Part shown: one piece after another, positions 23,485 through 30,791 of the stretch
Numbering within the stretch: the first letter of the stretch is position 1
How the letters are laid out: every line of letters begins with the position of its first letter
Source of the DNA: Nitrospirota bacterium
Lineage (GTDB): Bacteria > Nitrospirota > Thermodesulfovibrionia > Thermodesulfovibrionales > JdFR-88
DNA: 36,846 nt
Direction of reading: 5' to 3'
Assembly: GCA_021789735.1 (NCBI GenBank)
Contig: JAJYJB010000018.1
Coordinates: 1-36,846, forward strand
Made by a program: the position numbers and the translations under genes
Notes under the pieces: model-generated
The model's input: the letters and a program-made list of their open reading frames with translations, nothing else
What the model was told of the DNA's origin: nothing
Databases searched by the model: none

Positions 23485-24162
23485 CTAATTTTCCCTTTTT
23501 CTCCTGGCCGACATACCGAACAGGGCGAGCCCTAAGAGGCCGCTGCCCATGAGCAAAAACGTGGAAGGCTCCGGAACTTTCACGCCCGCAAAACCCGTGG
23601 CCGGATTACAGCCATCCAATTTGTCGACAACATAGATATGGGCGGCGGCATAATAGCCTAGGCTATTTGGAGTGAGCACACTCGATGAGTCGCTCCATGT
23701 GCCCGACTGGTTTGTCAAAGTGAAGACCAGTTGGCTAACGGCATCTTTTAAACCGTCATTGTCATCGATCTGGAGATTGAGCTTTCCAAACCCGTCCACA
23801 TTATTAGTAGGCGAAGCTTCGGGACTGAATGCTGTTATTGGATTACTTAAGGTTTGGCCACCTGTCCAGCTAAATCCGTTGGCGGCAAAGGTGGATGCAT
23901 TCACGTTAAGGTCTGCGGCCTGGGCGCCGCCAATAAGGTATTGATAAGTGGGGTTACTGAGTCCGGTAAAGGTGATAATGGCCGTAGTGTCACTTGTAAG
24001 ATTGACCAATACGTTGGCATACGGCCCCGGGTAGCCCGAAAGAGCCGAATTACCGCTGCTTAGGACGTAGTTGGTGATCGTGTCCGCCCGGGCGCTGCCG
24101 GAAAACACTGCCGCAAATACAAACAGCAACAAGACAGCAATAAGCGCGATAGTCTTTTTCAT
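23485..24162 (-). CDS. PEP-CTERM-anchored exported protein
   Basis: This 225-residue protein has a signal peptide (about 1-26, ending GSARA-D) and a C-terminal PEP-CTERM tripartite signal: VPEPSTFLLMGSGLLGLALFG followed by the basic end SARRKREN. Exosortase cleaves or processes such tails at the inner membrane during sorting to the surface, usually in bacteria that make exopolysaccharide. The middle (~30-190) is a beta-rich domain (TAIITFTGLSNPTYQY; KLNLQIDDNDGLKDAVSQLVFTL) typical of PEP-CTERM cargo, with no known catalytic motif. It has its own sigma-54 promoter and terminator, so it is a single-gene unit. The exosortase and the polysaccharide genes are not in the window. Confidence 0.93.
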   Translation of the reverse strand: MKKTIALIAVLLLFVFAAVFSGSARADTITNYVLSSGNSALSGYPGPYANVLVNLTSDTTAIITFTGLSNPTYQYLIGGAQAADLNVNASTFAANGFSWTGGQTLSNPITAFSPEASPTNNVDGFGKLNLQIDDNDGLKDAVSQLVFTLTNQSGTWSDSSSVLTPNSLGYYAAAHIYVVDKLDGCNPATGFAGVKVPEPSTFLLMGSGLLGLALFGMSARRKREN

Positions 24163-24240
24163 CTGTCTTCTTTTCCCCTTCCTTTTGGTTTTGTTTTTCA
24201 GGACTTTTTTGGCTTTTCAAGACGAGCTACCCATAGGTGA

Positions 24241-24256
24241 TGCAAATACTGTTCCA
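24241..24256 (-). promoter_or_regulatory. Sigma-54 promoter of the PEP-CTERM gene
   Basis: Read on the minus strand, TGGAACAGTATTTGCA has GG and GC exactly 10 nt apart and matches TGGCAC-N5-TTGCA at most positions. Transcription would start near 24230, about 68 nt before the ATG. PEP-CTERM cargo genes in many species are controlled by the sigma-54 activator PrsR, so the assignment fits known biology. The NtrC-type activator at 3282 or a PrsR outside the window could act here. Confidence 0.65.
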
Positions 24257-24378
24257 GCCTGCAACCGATTGTTTTCAAAGGATTTTGCCTTCGACCCGCA
24301 ACCACCCCACTGTAAAGAATACCAACACCCCGGCTTTGCCGTAACACATTTTATCTTTCATTATCAAATAGTTACATT

Positions 24379-24403
24379 GATTTACCAAGGTGAAAGATTT
24401 ACC
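24379..24403 (-). repeat. Direct repeats GGTAAATC upstream of the sigma-54 promoter
   Basis: GATTTACC occurs at 24379-24386 and 24396-24403 (GGTAAATC on the coding strand of the PEP-CTERM gene), 17 nt apart and about 125-160 nt upstream of the promoter. This is a normal position for a sigma-54 activator enhancer. The repeats may be chance, as only two are seen. Confidence 0.4.
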
Positions 24404-24479
24404 GACTGCAGTAAGGAAATCCGTCAGATGGTCTTCAAAGAAACAAAAACCTTGAGGAGCGCTTCCCGGAGGAAAAAGC

Positions 24480-24830
24480 TTGCGGGGCAGGGGGACCGAT
24501 CTGGCAATGGGGAGCGCGGATGCCGTGCTCATCCGGAACGACCTCATGCTTGTGCCATATTTCATAGGGCTTTCAAGAAAGACCATGAGGACAATAAAGC
24601 AAAACCTGTTCTGGGCTTTTCTTTACAACGCCATGGCGCTGCCGCTGGCTGTCTCAGGCGTCCTTCACCCCATTTTTGCCGCGGCAGCGATGGCCACAAG
24701 CTCCCTGTTCGTCGTGGTGAACTCGCTCAGAATAAGGAGGTTCGGGATGCAAACAGGTGAAAAGACCACGGCCGTAAAAAAAGAACAGCAGGAAAAAATG
24801 CCCGTCAGGTATGGGCCATGTGGACGATAG
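24480..24830 (+). pseudogene. 5'-truncated copper P-type ATPase (CcoI/CopA-like) remnant
   Basis: Only the last ~100 residues of a heavy-metal P1B-ATPase are present. GRGTDLAMGSADAVLI is the end of the ATP-hinge region, followed by the final helix pair, LSRKTMRTIKQNLFWAFLYN and AMALPLAVSGVLHP, then AAAAMATSSLFVVVNSLRI. The phosphorylation DKTG motif, the metal-binding CPC helix and the N-domain are missing, and the frame is closed by a stop at 24453 with no homologous residues before GRGTD. In cbb3 oxidase maturation clusters ccoI directly precedes ccoS, as here, and its end overlaps ccoS by 13 nt. It is therefore a decayed ccoI, or less likely a copA end. GGAGG before TTG 24480 could still allow a short two-helix product. 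Confidence 0.8.
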
Positions 24831-24979
24831 GCCTTCTGATCCTCATATCGCTCCTGATGGGAGCAGCCGCCTGGCTCTTCTTCATGTGGCCGGTTAAAAA
24901 CGGTCAGTACGATGACATTGAAGGCCCAAAGTACAGGATGCTGGAAGACAATGATGAGGCCGGCCCAAAGAACGGGTAG
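24818..24979 (+). CDS. ccoS: CcoS, cbb3-type cytochrome oxidase maturation protein
   Basis: This small gene (53 residues) shows the CcoS pattern: one N-terminal membrane helix (about 4-22, LILISLLMGAAAWLFFMWPV) followed by the conserved NGQYDDIEGPKYRML segment. CcoS helps insert haem and copper cofactors into cbb3 oxidase in the inner membrane. The start at 24818 overlaps the ATPase remnant by 13 nt. The oxidase subunits ccoNOP are not in the window, so it may be an orphan remnant of a lost cbb3 cluster or may serve one elsewhere. The residue pattern and ATPase neighbour make the identification strong. Confidence 0.85.
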   Translation: MWTIGLLILISLLMGAAAWLFFMWPVKNGQYDDIEGPKYRMLEDNDEAGPKNG

Positions 24980-24984
24980 AAATA

Positions 24985-26547
24985 TCAGGTGTTTTTTAAA
25001 TCGTCCGCCGCGATAACAGGCAGGGATATCTCGACCACCAGGCCCCCGTCCGGCGCATTTGACGCTTTCACCACACCTCCGTGCAGATGGACCGCCCTCT
25101 CCGTGATGGCAAGCCCCACCCCTGCCCCTCCGCTTGCGCGGTCGCGCGCGTCCTCCACGCGGTAGAAAGGCTTGAACAGGTGTGCAAGCGCCGCCTCGGG
25201 AACACCCGGCCCATGGTCACGGACCCTTATAACCGCATGGTGGCCGCCGTCACCGGCGGCGCGCCGCAGGGTTATCTCGACCGCCTGGCCTGCGGGCGTG
25301 TAGCGTACGGCATTGCGGACCACGTTTTCTATGGCGCTCCTCAGCATCCGGGGGGAGCCGCTCACTGACGCCCCTTCCAGGGTAATGACAAGGACCTGGC
25401 GGCCGGTGCCGGACGCCTCGTAACCGGCGTCATCGGCTATCTCGGCCACAAGCTCCGATAGGTCCACGGGGACCTTTGTTTTCTCCAGGCTTTCGGTCCC
25501 GCTCTCAAGGAGCGTCAGGGTGACAAGCTGGGCTATAAGGTCGTTGAGCCTTTCGGCTTCCTTCCCTATCCTGTCCAGCGGGCCCGCGGCGCTGCCGCCC
25601 GCGCTGCGCCTGGCCAGCTCTAGCGCCACGTTCAGCCTGGCAAGCGGTGAGCGGAGCTCATGGGAAATATCGCGTATGAGGCGCTGCTGCGCGCCAAGCA
25701 GGGATTCCATCCTCTCGGCCATGCTGTCAAAATCCCTGCCCAGGGCGGCTATCTCGTCACCCTTTTTGGCCGCGGAAGCCCCCCGGCCCACCCTGGCCTT
25801 CAGGTCCCCGGCTGCAAGCCTCTGGGTTGCCTGTCTGAGCCGCCGTATCGGCGCGGTAAGCTGCCATGCAAGGACATAGCAAATGCCTCCGCCCACGATA
25901 AGATAGATCATCTGCCGGAACCCGAAAAGGAACGGGTAAATAGGGCGGGACTTTATGAATATGCGAAACGGCACATAAGGCCACTCCGCCGCGATAACGT
26001 ATTCATGCCCCGCCTGATTTTCTTTTGTAAACGGCAGGGCGGCCAGGAACCTCCCATGCCAAACCTCCGTCCGCATCCGGGGCGTCGACATCCTGGGCGT
26101 CCGCATCCGGCCGTTTGCATGGGAGAGGGAAAAAACCCTTGCCGCCAGGCCGGCAAGGGCCTCCTCTGATTTTTTTTGTTCTTTACCTCCGCCGTAAAGC
26201 GCCTTGCCCCCGCCCTCAAAAATATAGAGCCGGATGCCGGAGGACGATTCCACCTTCGCGGCCATGGCGCGCAGAGCGGGACTTCCGCCGCGGCTGTAAG
26301 CCTCAATAGCGGACTCTCCATACATAAGCAAGGCTCCGCTCACCAGCCTGTCCCGGTGCGACTCGATCATCTTGTGGAACCTGGCTATCGGGCCTATCTG
26401 AGCGGTTACGGTCAGCAGGACGATCACCACGCTTGAGAGCGCCATGGCAAGCCAGAACCAGAGGAATATCTTTAGAAAAAGGGACCTGGCCGCCCCTTTC
26501 CCGCCGGTATGTTCAGGAGGGGCTTTTTTCAGGAAAGGAAAAGACAC
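24985..26547 (-). CDS. CpxA-like sensor histidine kinase
   Basis: This is the membrane sensor of a two-component pair. From a GTG at 26547, one nt after the regulator stop, it is 520 residues; an ATG at 26607 would give 540 with a 59-nt overlap, and GAAGGGA favours the GTG. Two membrane helices (~27-50 and ~205-225) flank a periplasmic domain. HAMP follows (QLTAPIRRLRQATQRLAAGDL), then HisKA with the phosphoacceptor in RDISHELRSPLARLNVAL. The ATPase domain has ENVVRNAVRYT, VRDHGPGVP and a GVGLAI G2-like segment. The layout and the cognate CpxR-like regulator resemble CpxA, sensing envelope stress. A 15-bp tandem repeat lies in the periplasmic part. The 3' end faces ccoS at 5 nt. Confidence 0.9.
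   Translation of the reverse strand: MSFPFLKKAPPEHTGGKGAARSLFLKIFLWFWLAMALSSVVIVLLTVTAQIGPIARFHKMIESHRDRLVSGALLMYGESAIEAYSRGGSPALRAMAAKVESSSGIRLYIFEGGGKALYGGGKEQKKSEEALAGLAARVFSLSHANGRMRTPRMSTPRMRTEVWHGRFLAALPFTKENQAGHEYVIAAEWPYVPFRIFIKSRPIYPFLFGFRQMIYLIVGGGICYVLAWQLTAPIRRLRQATQRLAAGDLKARVGRGASAAKKGDEIAALGRDFDSMAERMESLLGAQQRLIRDISHELRSPLARLNVALELARRSAGGSAAGPLDRIGKEAERLNDLIAQLVTLTLLESGTESLEKTKVPVDLSELVAEIADDAGYEASGTGRQVLVITLEGASVSGSPRMLRSAIENVVRNAVRYTPAGQAVEITLRRAAGDGGHHAVIRVRDHGPGVPEAALAHLFKPFYRVEDARDRASGGAGVGLAITERAVHLHGGVVKASNAPDGGLVVEISLPVIAADDLKNT
26069..26113. repeat. Three 15-bp tandem repeats in the kinase sensor domain
   Basis: Three 15-nt units (26069-26083, 26084-26098, 26099-26113) of the type GTCCGCATCCGGGGC occur head to tail inside the CpxA-like gene. 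They encode the periplasmic repeat MRTPRMSTPRMRT. The repeat is in frame, so copy number changes would lengthen or shorten the sensor without disrupting the kinase. Confidence 0.7.
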
Positions 26548-26548
26548 G

Positions 26549-27307
26549 TCAGTTTTTTCCCTTCCCGGTCCGGCTTTCCCTGCCGGAAGCGTCCTGGGAG
26601 CGGGCATAGATGTACCCCATGCCGCGGACGGTCTTTATGCGCTCAGTGCCGCAGGCGTCCCGGCCAAGCTTTTTTCTGAGATTGCTTACGTGCACGTCGA
26701 TGCTGCGGTCATATGGGGAAAGGCCATGCCCCAGGACCTTCTTGCTGAGGTCCTCCCGGCTCACAAGCTGTCCGGCGGCAATCAGGAGCTCTTCAAGGAG
26801 GTTGAACTCCACCGCGGTCAACCCGATGTCCTGGCCGGACCTGAGCACCCTCCGGCTTGCCCTGTCCAGTTCAATATCGCCCACGTTTATCCTGTCGGCG
26901 GCCCCCCCGGCAGACCCCGCCTTGGCGGCCTCGGGCGCGGTGCGCCGCTTGATGGCCCGGACGCGCGCAACGAGCTCCCTGGGATTGAAGGGTTTTGGCA
27001 GATAATCGTCCGCTCCCATTTCAAGGCCAACGATGCGGTCCACGTCGTCGCCCCTGGCGGTGAGCATCAAAACAGGTATGCCGGAGCGCTCCCTGATGCG
27101 CCGCAGGACCTCAAAACCGCTTATGCCCGGCAGCATGACGTCAAGCACCACGAGCGCGTGCTCCCCGGACAGCGCTCTGCCGGCCCCGGCCTCGGCATTT
27201 TGGACCGCCTCCACCTCAAAGCCCTCCAGCTTCAGATAGTCCTTCAGCAGGTCGCAGAGCTCGACGTCGTCATCGATCACCAGTATCCGGTTGGAAGAGC
27301 TGTCCAT
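26549..27307 (-). CDS. CpxR-like OmpR-family response regulator
   Basis: This 252-residue regulator has a receiver domain (~7-120; D56 in VVLDVMLPGISGFEVL, switch lysine in DYLPKPFNPRELVARV). A winged-helix DNA-binding domain follows (~145-240; LTAVEFNLLEELLIAAG, then VSREDLSKKVLGHGL, then SIDVHVSNLRKKLG). Together with the kinase gene that follows by 1 nt it forms a CpxRA-like system. The kinase should phosphorylate D56, and the regulator should bind paired GTAAA elements. Such a site lies just upstream in the divergent intergenic region, so both autoregulation and control of the divergent efflux operon are expected. Confidence 0.92.
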   Translation of the reverse strand: MDSSSNRILVIDDDVELCDLLKDYLKLEGFEVEAVQNAEAGAGRALSGEHALVVLDVMLPGISGFEVLRRIRERSGIPVLMLTARGDDVDRIVGLEMGADDYLPKPFNPRELVARVRAIKRRTAPEAAKAGSAGGAADRINVGDIELDRASRRVLRSGQDIGLTAVEFNLLEELLIAAGQLVSREDLSKKVLGHGLSPYDRSIDVHVSNLRKKLGRDACGTERIKTVRGMGYIYARSQDASGRESRTGKGKN

Positions 27308-27412
27308 CTGGGATTAAAAATATCTTCCTGTTTCTGGAATATGGGCATTATCCGGAATAACTGCCCATTTTTGCGCCTCTTTTATTGTAACCGAACGGCC
27401 AGCAGGCATTTT

Positions 27413-27455
27413 GTAAAGAATTGTAAAGGGCCGGCGGCGCCGTTTACAATTCTTT
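27413..27455. promoter_or_regulatory. CpxR-type box inside a perfect 13-bp inverted repeat
   Basis: GTAAA-N5-GTAAA (27413-27427) matches the CpxR consensus of two GTAAA half-sites spaced five apart. AAAGAATTGTAAA (27415-27427) is exactly repeated as its complement TTTACAATTCTTT (27443-27455) around a GC-rich 15-nt centre. It lies about 106 nt from the start of the regulator gene and 117 nt from the start of the tolC-like gene, as expected of a shared operator controlling both. Confidence 0.7.
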
Positions 27456-27571
27456 TCTCTTTTTAACATCCGCTTAACTCATAAAAAACTGCGTTCAAGT
27501 TATTATAAAAAAGGCTTTTTGGAAAAAATAAAAATAAAATCTTATTTTGAAGAAGGAGCTTCATCATAAAT

Positions 27572-28909
27572 ATGGGCCGCAGAAAAAGAATGTCGTTTTG
27601 GGGAAGATATGTCAGTCTGATTTTTTTGTTTCTGGCCTGCGCGGTTGCCGCGTCCGCTCAGCCGATGTATTCCCAGACCCAGGGGCAGGGGCCAATTAAA
27701 AAAGGCGCCTTCCTCACACTGCCCCAGTGCCTGGCTATCGCGCAGCAGAAAAACCCCCAGATTGCTGCTGCGCAAAATGGGTTCCTGGCCGCGCAAAGCA
27801 GGATCGGGGAAGCGCAGTCAAACTATTATCCGCAGGCCGATTGGCAGACGGACGTAAACCATTTTTCCTCTACCACGCAGAGCCAGCTTATAGGCTCCCG
27901 CACGATCACATCCGCAAATTTCGACACCGGGCCCTCCATCACACAGAACTTATATGATTTCGGCAGGACTTCCAGCCAGGTGGGCATCGCAAGGTTCAAC
28001 AGCGAAGCCTCATACCAAAATTTTGAAAACGTGGACCTTCAAATAGACCTCAGCGTAAAGACAGCCTATTACGGCGTGCTGCAGGCACAGAGGAATGTAA
28101 GCGCCGCGCAGGAAGTGGTCAGACAGGCCACGCAGCACCTCACCCAGGCCGAGGGTTTTTTTAAGGTCGGGACCGCGCCCAAAATAGACGTAATAAATGC
28201 CGAGGTGACTTTGAGCAACGCCCAGCTGAGCCTGATTCAGGCAAAAAACACGCTCCAGGTCTCCTGGCAGAACCTGAACAACGCCATGGGGGTGCCGGAC
28301 GCGCCGGAGTACGTGATCGAGGACAACCTCGCTTATGCACCCTATCCGATAACTTTTGAGCATGCCCTTAAGACCGCCTATAAGAACAGGCCGGACCTTA
28401 AATCTTTCATAGCCACCGAGAAGTCCCTCGATCAGTCCCTTAGGTTTGCAAAGGCCGGTTATTACCCCACGCTTTCAGGAAACGCCGGCTACAACTGGAG
28501 CGGAGAGAGGCTGCCGCTGGACCATGGCTGGAGCGTGGGCGCGTCGCTTGTGGTGCCTATCTTCAACGGGTTTCTTACAAAAAAGCAGATCGATGAGGCA
28601 ACGGCGAACCTGGACGCCGCCGCTGCGAACGTGCAGACCCTTAAGCAGCAGGTATACCTTCAAAACAAGCAGGCATACCTGAATTTGAAGCAGGCGGAAA
28701 GCAGTGTCGCCACCGCGGCGGTAGGGCTGAAGCAGGCCCGGGAGAACCTTGACCTGGCCAACGGGAGATACGCTGCCGGAGTCGGGAGCAATATCGAGGT
28801 CACTGACGCGCTGACGTCCTTCAGCAACGCCCAGACGGCCTACATAAATGCGCTTTACAGCCACAAGCTGGCTGAAGCCAACCTTGAAAACGCGATGGGA
28901 GTCAGATAG
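27572..28909 (+). CDS. TolC-family outer-membrane efflux protein
   Basis: This 445-residue protein has a signal peptide (about 1-30, ending ASA-Q) and two TolC-type halves of long alpha-helical coiled coil: QCLAIAQQKNPQIAAAQNGF in the first, HALKTAYKNRPDLKSFIATE in the second. The duplicated SYNQ-like beta segment pattern (FDTGPSITQNLYDFG; LVVPIFNGFL) is typical. It forms the trimeric outer-membrane duct for the ABC pump encoded by the next three genes. GAAGGAG 9 nt before the ATG sets the start. The stop is 2 nt before the adaptor gene, so the four genes form one operon, probably controlled by the upstream CpxR-type box. Confidence 0.93.
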   Translation: MGRRKRMSFWGRYVSLIFLFLACAVAASAQPMYSQTQGQGPIKKGAFLTLPQCLAIAQQKNPQIAAAQNGFLAAQSRIGEAQSNYYPQADWQTDVNHFSSTTQSQLIGSRTITSANFDTGPSITQNLYDFGRTSSQVGIARFNSEASYQNFENVDLQIDLSVKTAYYGVLQAQRNVSAAQEVVRQATQHLTQAEGFFKVGTAPKIDVINAEVTLSNAQLSLIQAKNTLQVSWQNLNNAMGVPDAPEYVIEDNLAYAPYPITFEHALKTAYKNRPDLKSFIATEKSLDQSLRFAKAGYYPTLSGNAGYNWSGERLPLDHGWSVGASLVVPIFNGFLTKKQIDEATANLDAAAANVQTLKQQVYLQNKQAYLNLKQAESSVATAAVGLKQARENLDLANGRYAAGVGSNIEVTDALTSFSNAQTAYINALYSHKLAEANLENAMGVR

Positions 28910-28911
28910 GG

Positions 28912-30078
28912 ATGAAAAAAAACAGGAAAATAGGCAGTCTGCTGGTCATAATCCTGCTTGTGGGCGCGGCCGCTTTCATACTCGTAAGCAGGAAAGGCCA
29001 TGACCCCTTGTATAAGACGGTCAGGGTCTCGAAAGGCAGGATAGTGTCCTCCATTACCGCAACTGGCACGGTAAACCCCGTGACCACGGTGCTTGTCGGC
29101 ACCCAGGTCTCCGGCACCATCAAGAGCATTTATGCGGATTACAACTCGGTGGTCAGGAAGGGACAGCTGCTTGCCCTTATCGACCCAACCTCATTCGATG
29201 CCCAGCTAAGTGAGGCAAAGGCCAACTACCTTTCGGCCAAGGCCAACCTGGACAAGGCCCTCGCCACTGAGGCTGACGCCATAAGGACCCTGGGCAGGAA
29301 CAAAAAACTGATCGCCCAAAACCTTATCGCCCAGAGCGATTATGATACCGCGGATACAAATGCTGAAACGGCCAGGGCATCCGTGGAGGCCGCCAGGGCT
29401 CAGGTCTCCCAGACGCTGGCTGCGATGAAATTCGCGGAAACAAATTTAAAATACACGCGCATAGTTTCCCCCGTGAACGGCACCGTTGTGGCCAGGAATG
29501 TCGATGTGGGCCAGACCGTGGCGGCGAGCTTCCAGACCCCTACTCTTTTTTCCGTCGCTCAGGACCTCAAAAAGATGCAGATAGACACCAGCGTGGACGA
29601 GGCCGACATCGGCAATGTCAAGACCGGTCAGAACGTGGAGTTCACGGTAGATGCCTACCCGGAAACGACGTTCAGGGGCAAGGTCACCCAGGTAAGGATT
29701 AACCCTACCATAATACAAAACGTCGTGACATACGACGTTGTGGTCTCCGTTGCCAACAAGGACCTGAAGTTAAAACCCGGCATGACCGCAAACGTCAGGA
29801 TCATTACGGCCATAAAGAATGACATCCTCAGGGTGCCCAATACAGCCTTCCTGTTCCGCCTGCCGGGCTACAAGGCCAAAGGGGAAAAAGGCGGCGCGGG
29901 GGTCTGGGTGCTTGAGCAGGGCAAGCCAAAACGCGTGCTTGTCAGGCAAGGGCTTACCGACGGCAATTACACGGAAGTCGTCTCGGGAAATCTCAGGCAG
30001 GGTGATGCGGTGATAGTGGAAGCCCTTGGCAAAACGAAGGGCAGGCCCTCCTTCGCCCACGGCCCAAGGATGTTTTAG
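28912..30078 (+). CDS. MacA-like periplasmic adaptor (membrane fusion protein)
   Basis: This 388-residue protein is anchored by an N-terminal membrane helix (~8-25). Lipoyl/hairpin regions follow: GTVNPVTTVLVGTQVSGTIKSI, then an alpha-helical hairpin rich in A, K and E (~95-155), then YTRIVSPVNGTVVARNVDVGQTV. The beta-barrel and membrane-proximal region continues to the C terminus. It links the MacB-like transporter in the inner membrane to the TolC-like duct. It is second in the operon, 2 nt after the tolC-like gene and 11 nt before the ATPase gene. The exported substrate (peptide, siderophore, antibiotic) cannot be assigned. Confidence 0.92.
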   Translation: MKKNRKIGSLLVIILLVGAAAFILVSRKGHDPLYKTVRVSKGRIVSSITATGTVNPVTTVLVGTQVSGTIKSIYADYNSVVRKGQLLALIDPTSFDAQLSEAKANYLSAKANLDKALATEADAIRTLGRNKKLIAQNLIAQSDYDTADTNAETARASVEAARAQVSQTLAAMKFAETNLKYTRIVSPVNGTVVARNVDVGQTVAASFQTPTLFSVAQDLKKMQIDTSVDEADIGNVKTGQNVEFTVDAYPETTFRGKVTQVRINPTIIQNVVTYDVVVSVANKDLKLKPGMTANVRIITAIKNDILRVPNTAFLFRLPGYKAKGEKGGAGVWVLEQGKPKRVLVRQGLTDGNYTEVVSGNLRQGDAVIVEALGKTKGRPSFAHGPRMF

Positions 30079-30089
30079 GTCTTTTTGAA

Positions 30090-30791
30090 ATGGCGCTCAT
30101 AGAGGTAGACAAGATAACCAAGACGTACATTCTGGGAGACGTGGAGGTAAACGCGCTGCGCGGCGTTTCCCTGGCCATCGAAAAAGGGGAATTCGTTTCG
30201 ATAATGGGCGCCTCCGGCTCCGGCAAATCCACTTTAATGAACATACTTGGCTGCCTGGACAAGCCCACGGGGGGCACATACCTCCTGGACGGCGTAGATA
30301 TCTCCGTCCTGGACCGCGACCAGCTCGCGGAGATAAGAAACGGCAAAATAGGTTTTGTCTTTCAGGGTTTCAACCTTCTCCCCAGGACGCAGGCCATCGA
30401 GAACGTGGAGCTACCGATGTTCTACAAGGGGGTCCCTTCCGAAAAGAGGACCGAGCGGGCCATGGCCGCCCTGTCCATGGTCGGTCTTGAAAAGAGGGCG
30501 CACCACTATCCCAACCAGCTTTCGGGTGGCCAGCAGCAGCGGGTGGCCATCGCCAGGGCGCTTGTAAACGAAGCCCCCATAATTCTTGCCGATGAGCCGA
30601 CAGGCAACCTGGACACCAAGACCAGCACTGAGATCATGGACCTTTTCAAGCGTTTGAACGAGGAAAACGGCATTACCATCATACTTGTAACTCATGAACC
30701 CGACATAGCCGAATGGAGCAGGCGCACGATCAGGTTCATGGACGGACAGCTCATGAGCGATGAAGAGAGGACCGCAAAAAACCATGGTTAA
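30090..30791 (+). CDS. MacB-type ABC transporter ATP-binding protein
   Basis: This 233-residue ATPase has every ABC motif in order: Walker [10 protein letters not shown] (~40-48), Q-loop FQGFNLLP (~91), signature [15 protein letters not shown] (~142), Walker [13 protein letters not shown] (~163), and the H-loop THEPDIA (~198). It groups with the LolD/MacB ATPases that work with four-helix FtsX/MacB-type permeases. It powers the pump from the cytoplasm. The reading frame overlaps the permease gene start, so translation is coupled. In Escherichia MacB the ATPase and permease are one chain; here they are separate, as in many other phyla. Confidence 0.95.
   Translation: MALIEVDKITKTYILGDVEVNALRGVSLAIEKGEFVSIMGASGSGKSTLMNILGCLDKPTGGTYLLDGVDISVLDRDQLAEIRNGKIGFVFQGFNLLPRTQAIENVELPMFYKGVPSEKRTERAMAALSMVGLEKRAHHYPNQLSGGQQQRVAIARALVNEAPIILADEPTGNLDTKTSTEIMDLFKRLNEENGITIILVTHEPDIAEWSRRTIRFMDGQLMSDEERTAKNHG

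Larger units (their letters stand above)
24163..24479. other. 317-nt non-coding region upstream of the PEP-CTERM gene
   Basis: No gene is visible. The sigma-54 promoter and the GGTAAATC repeats are the recognisable parts. The right end borders the truncated ATPase remnant; a stop codon at 24453 closes that frame. Confidence 0.5.

Noticed and set aside
24071..24760. 229-aa plus-strand frame across the PEP-CTERM promoter region
   Set aside because: It overlaps the well-supported PEP-CTERM gene, the ATPase remnant and the sigma-54 promoter in other frames; no recognisable domain.
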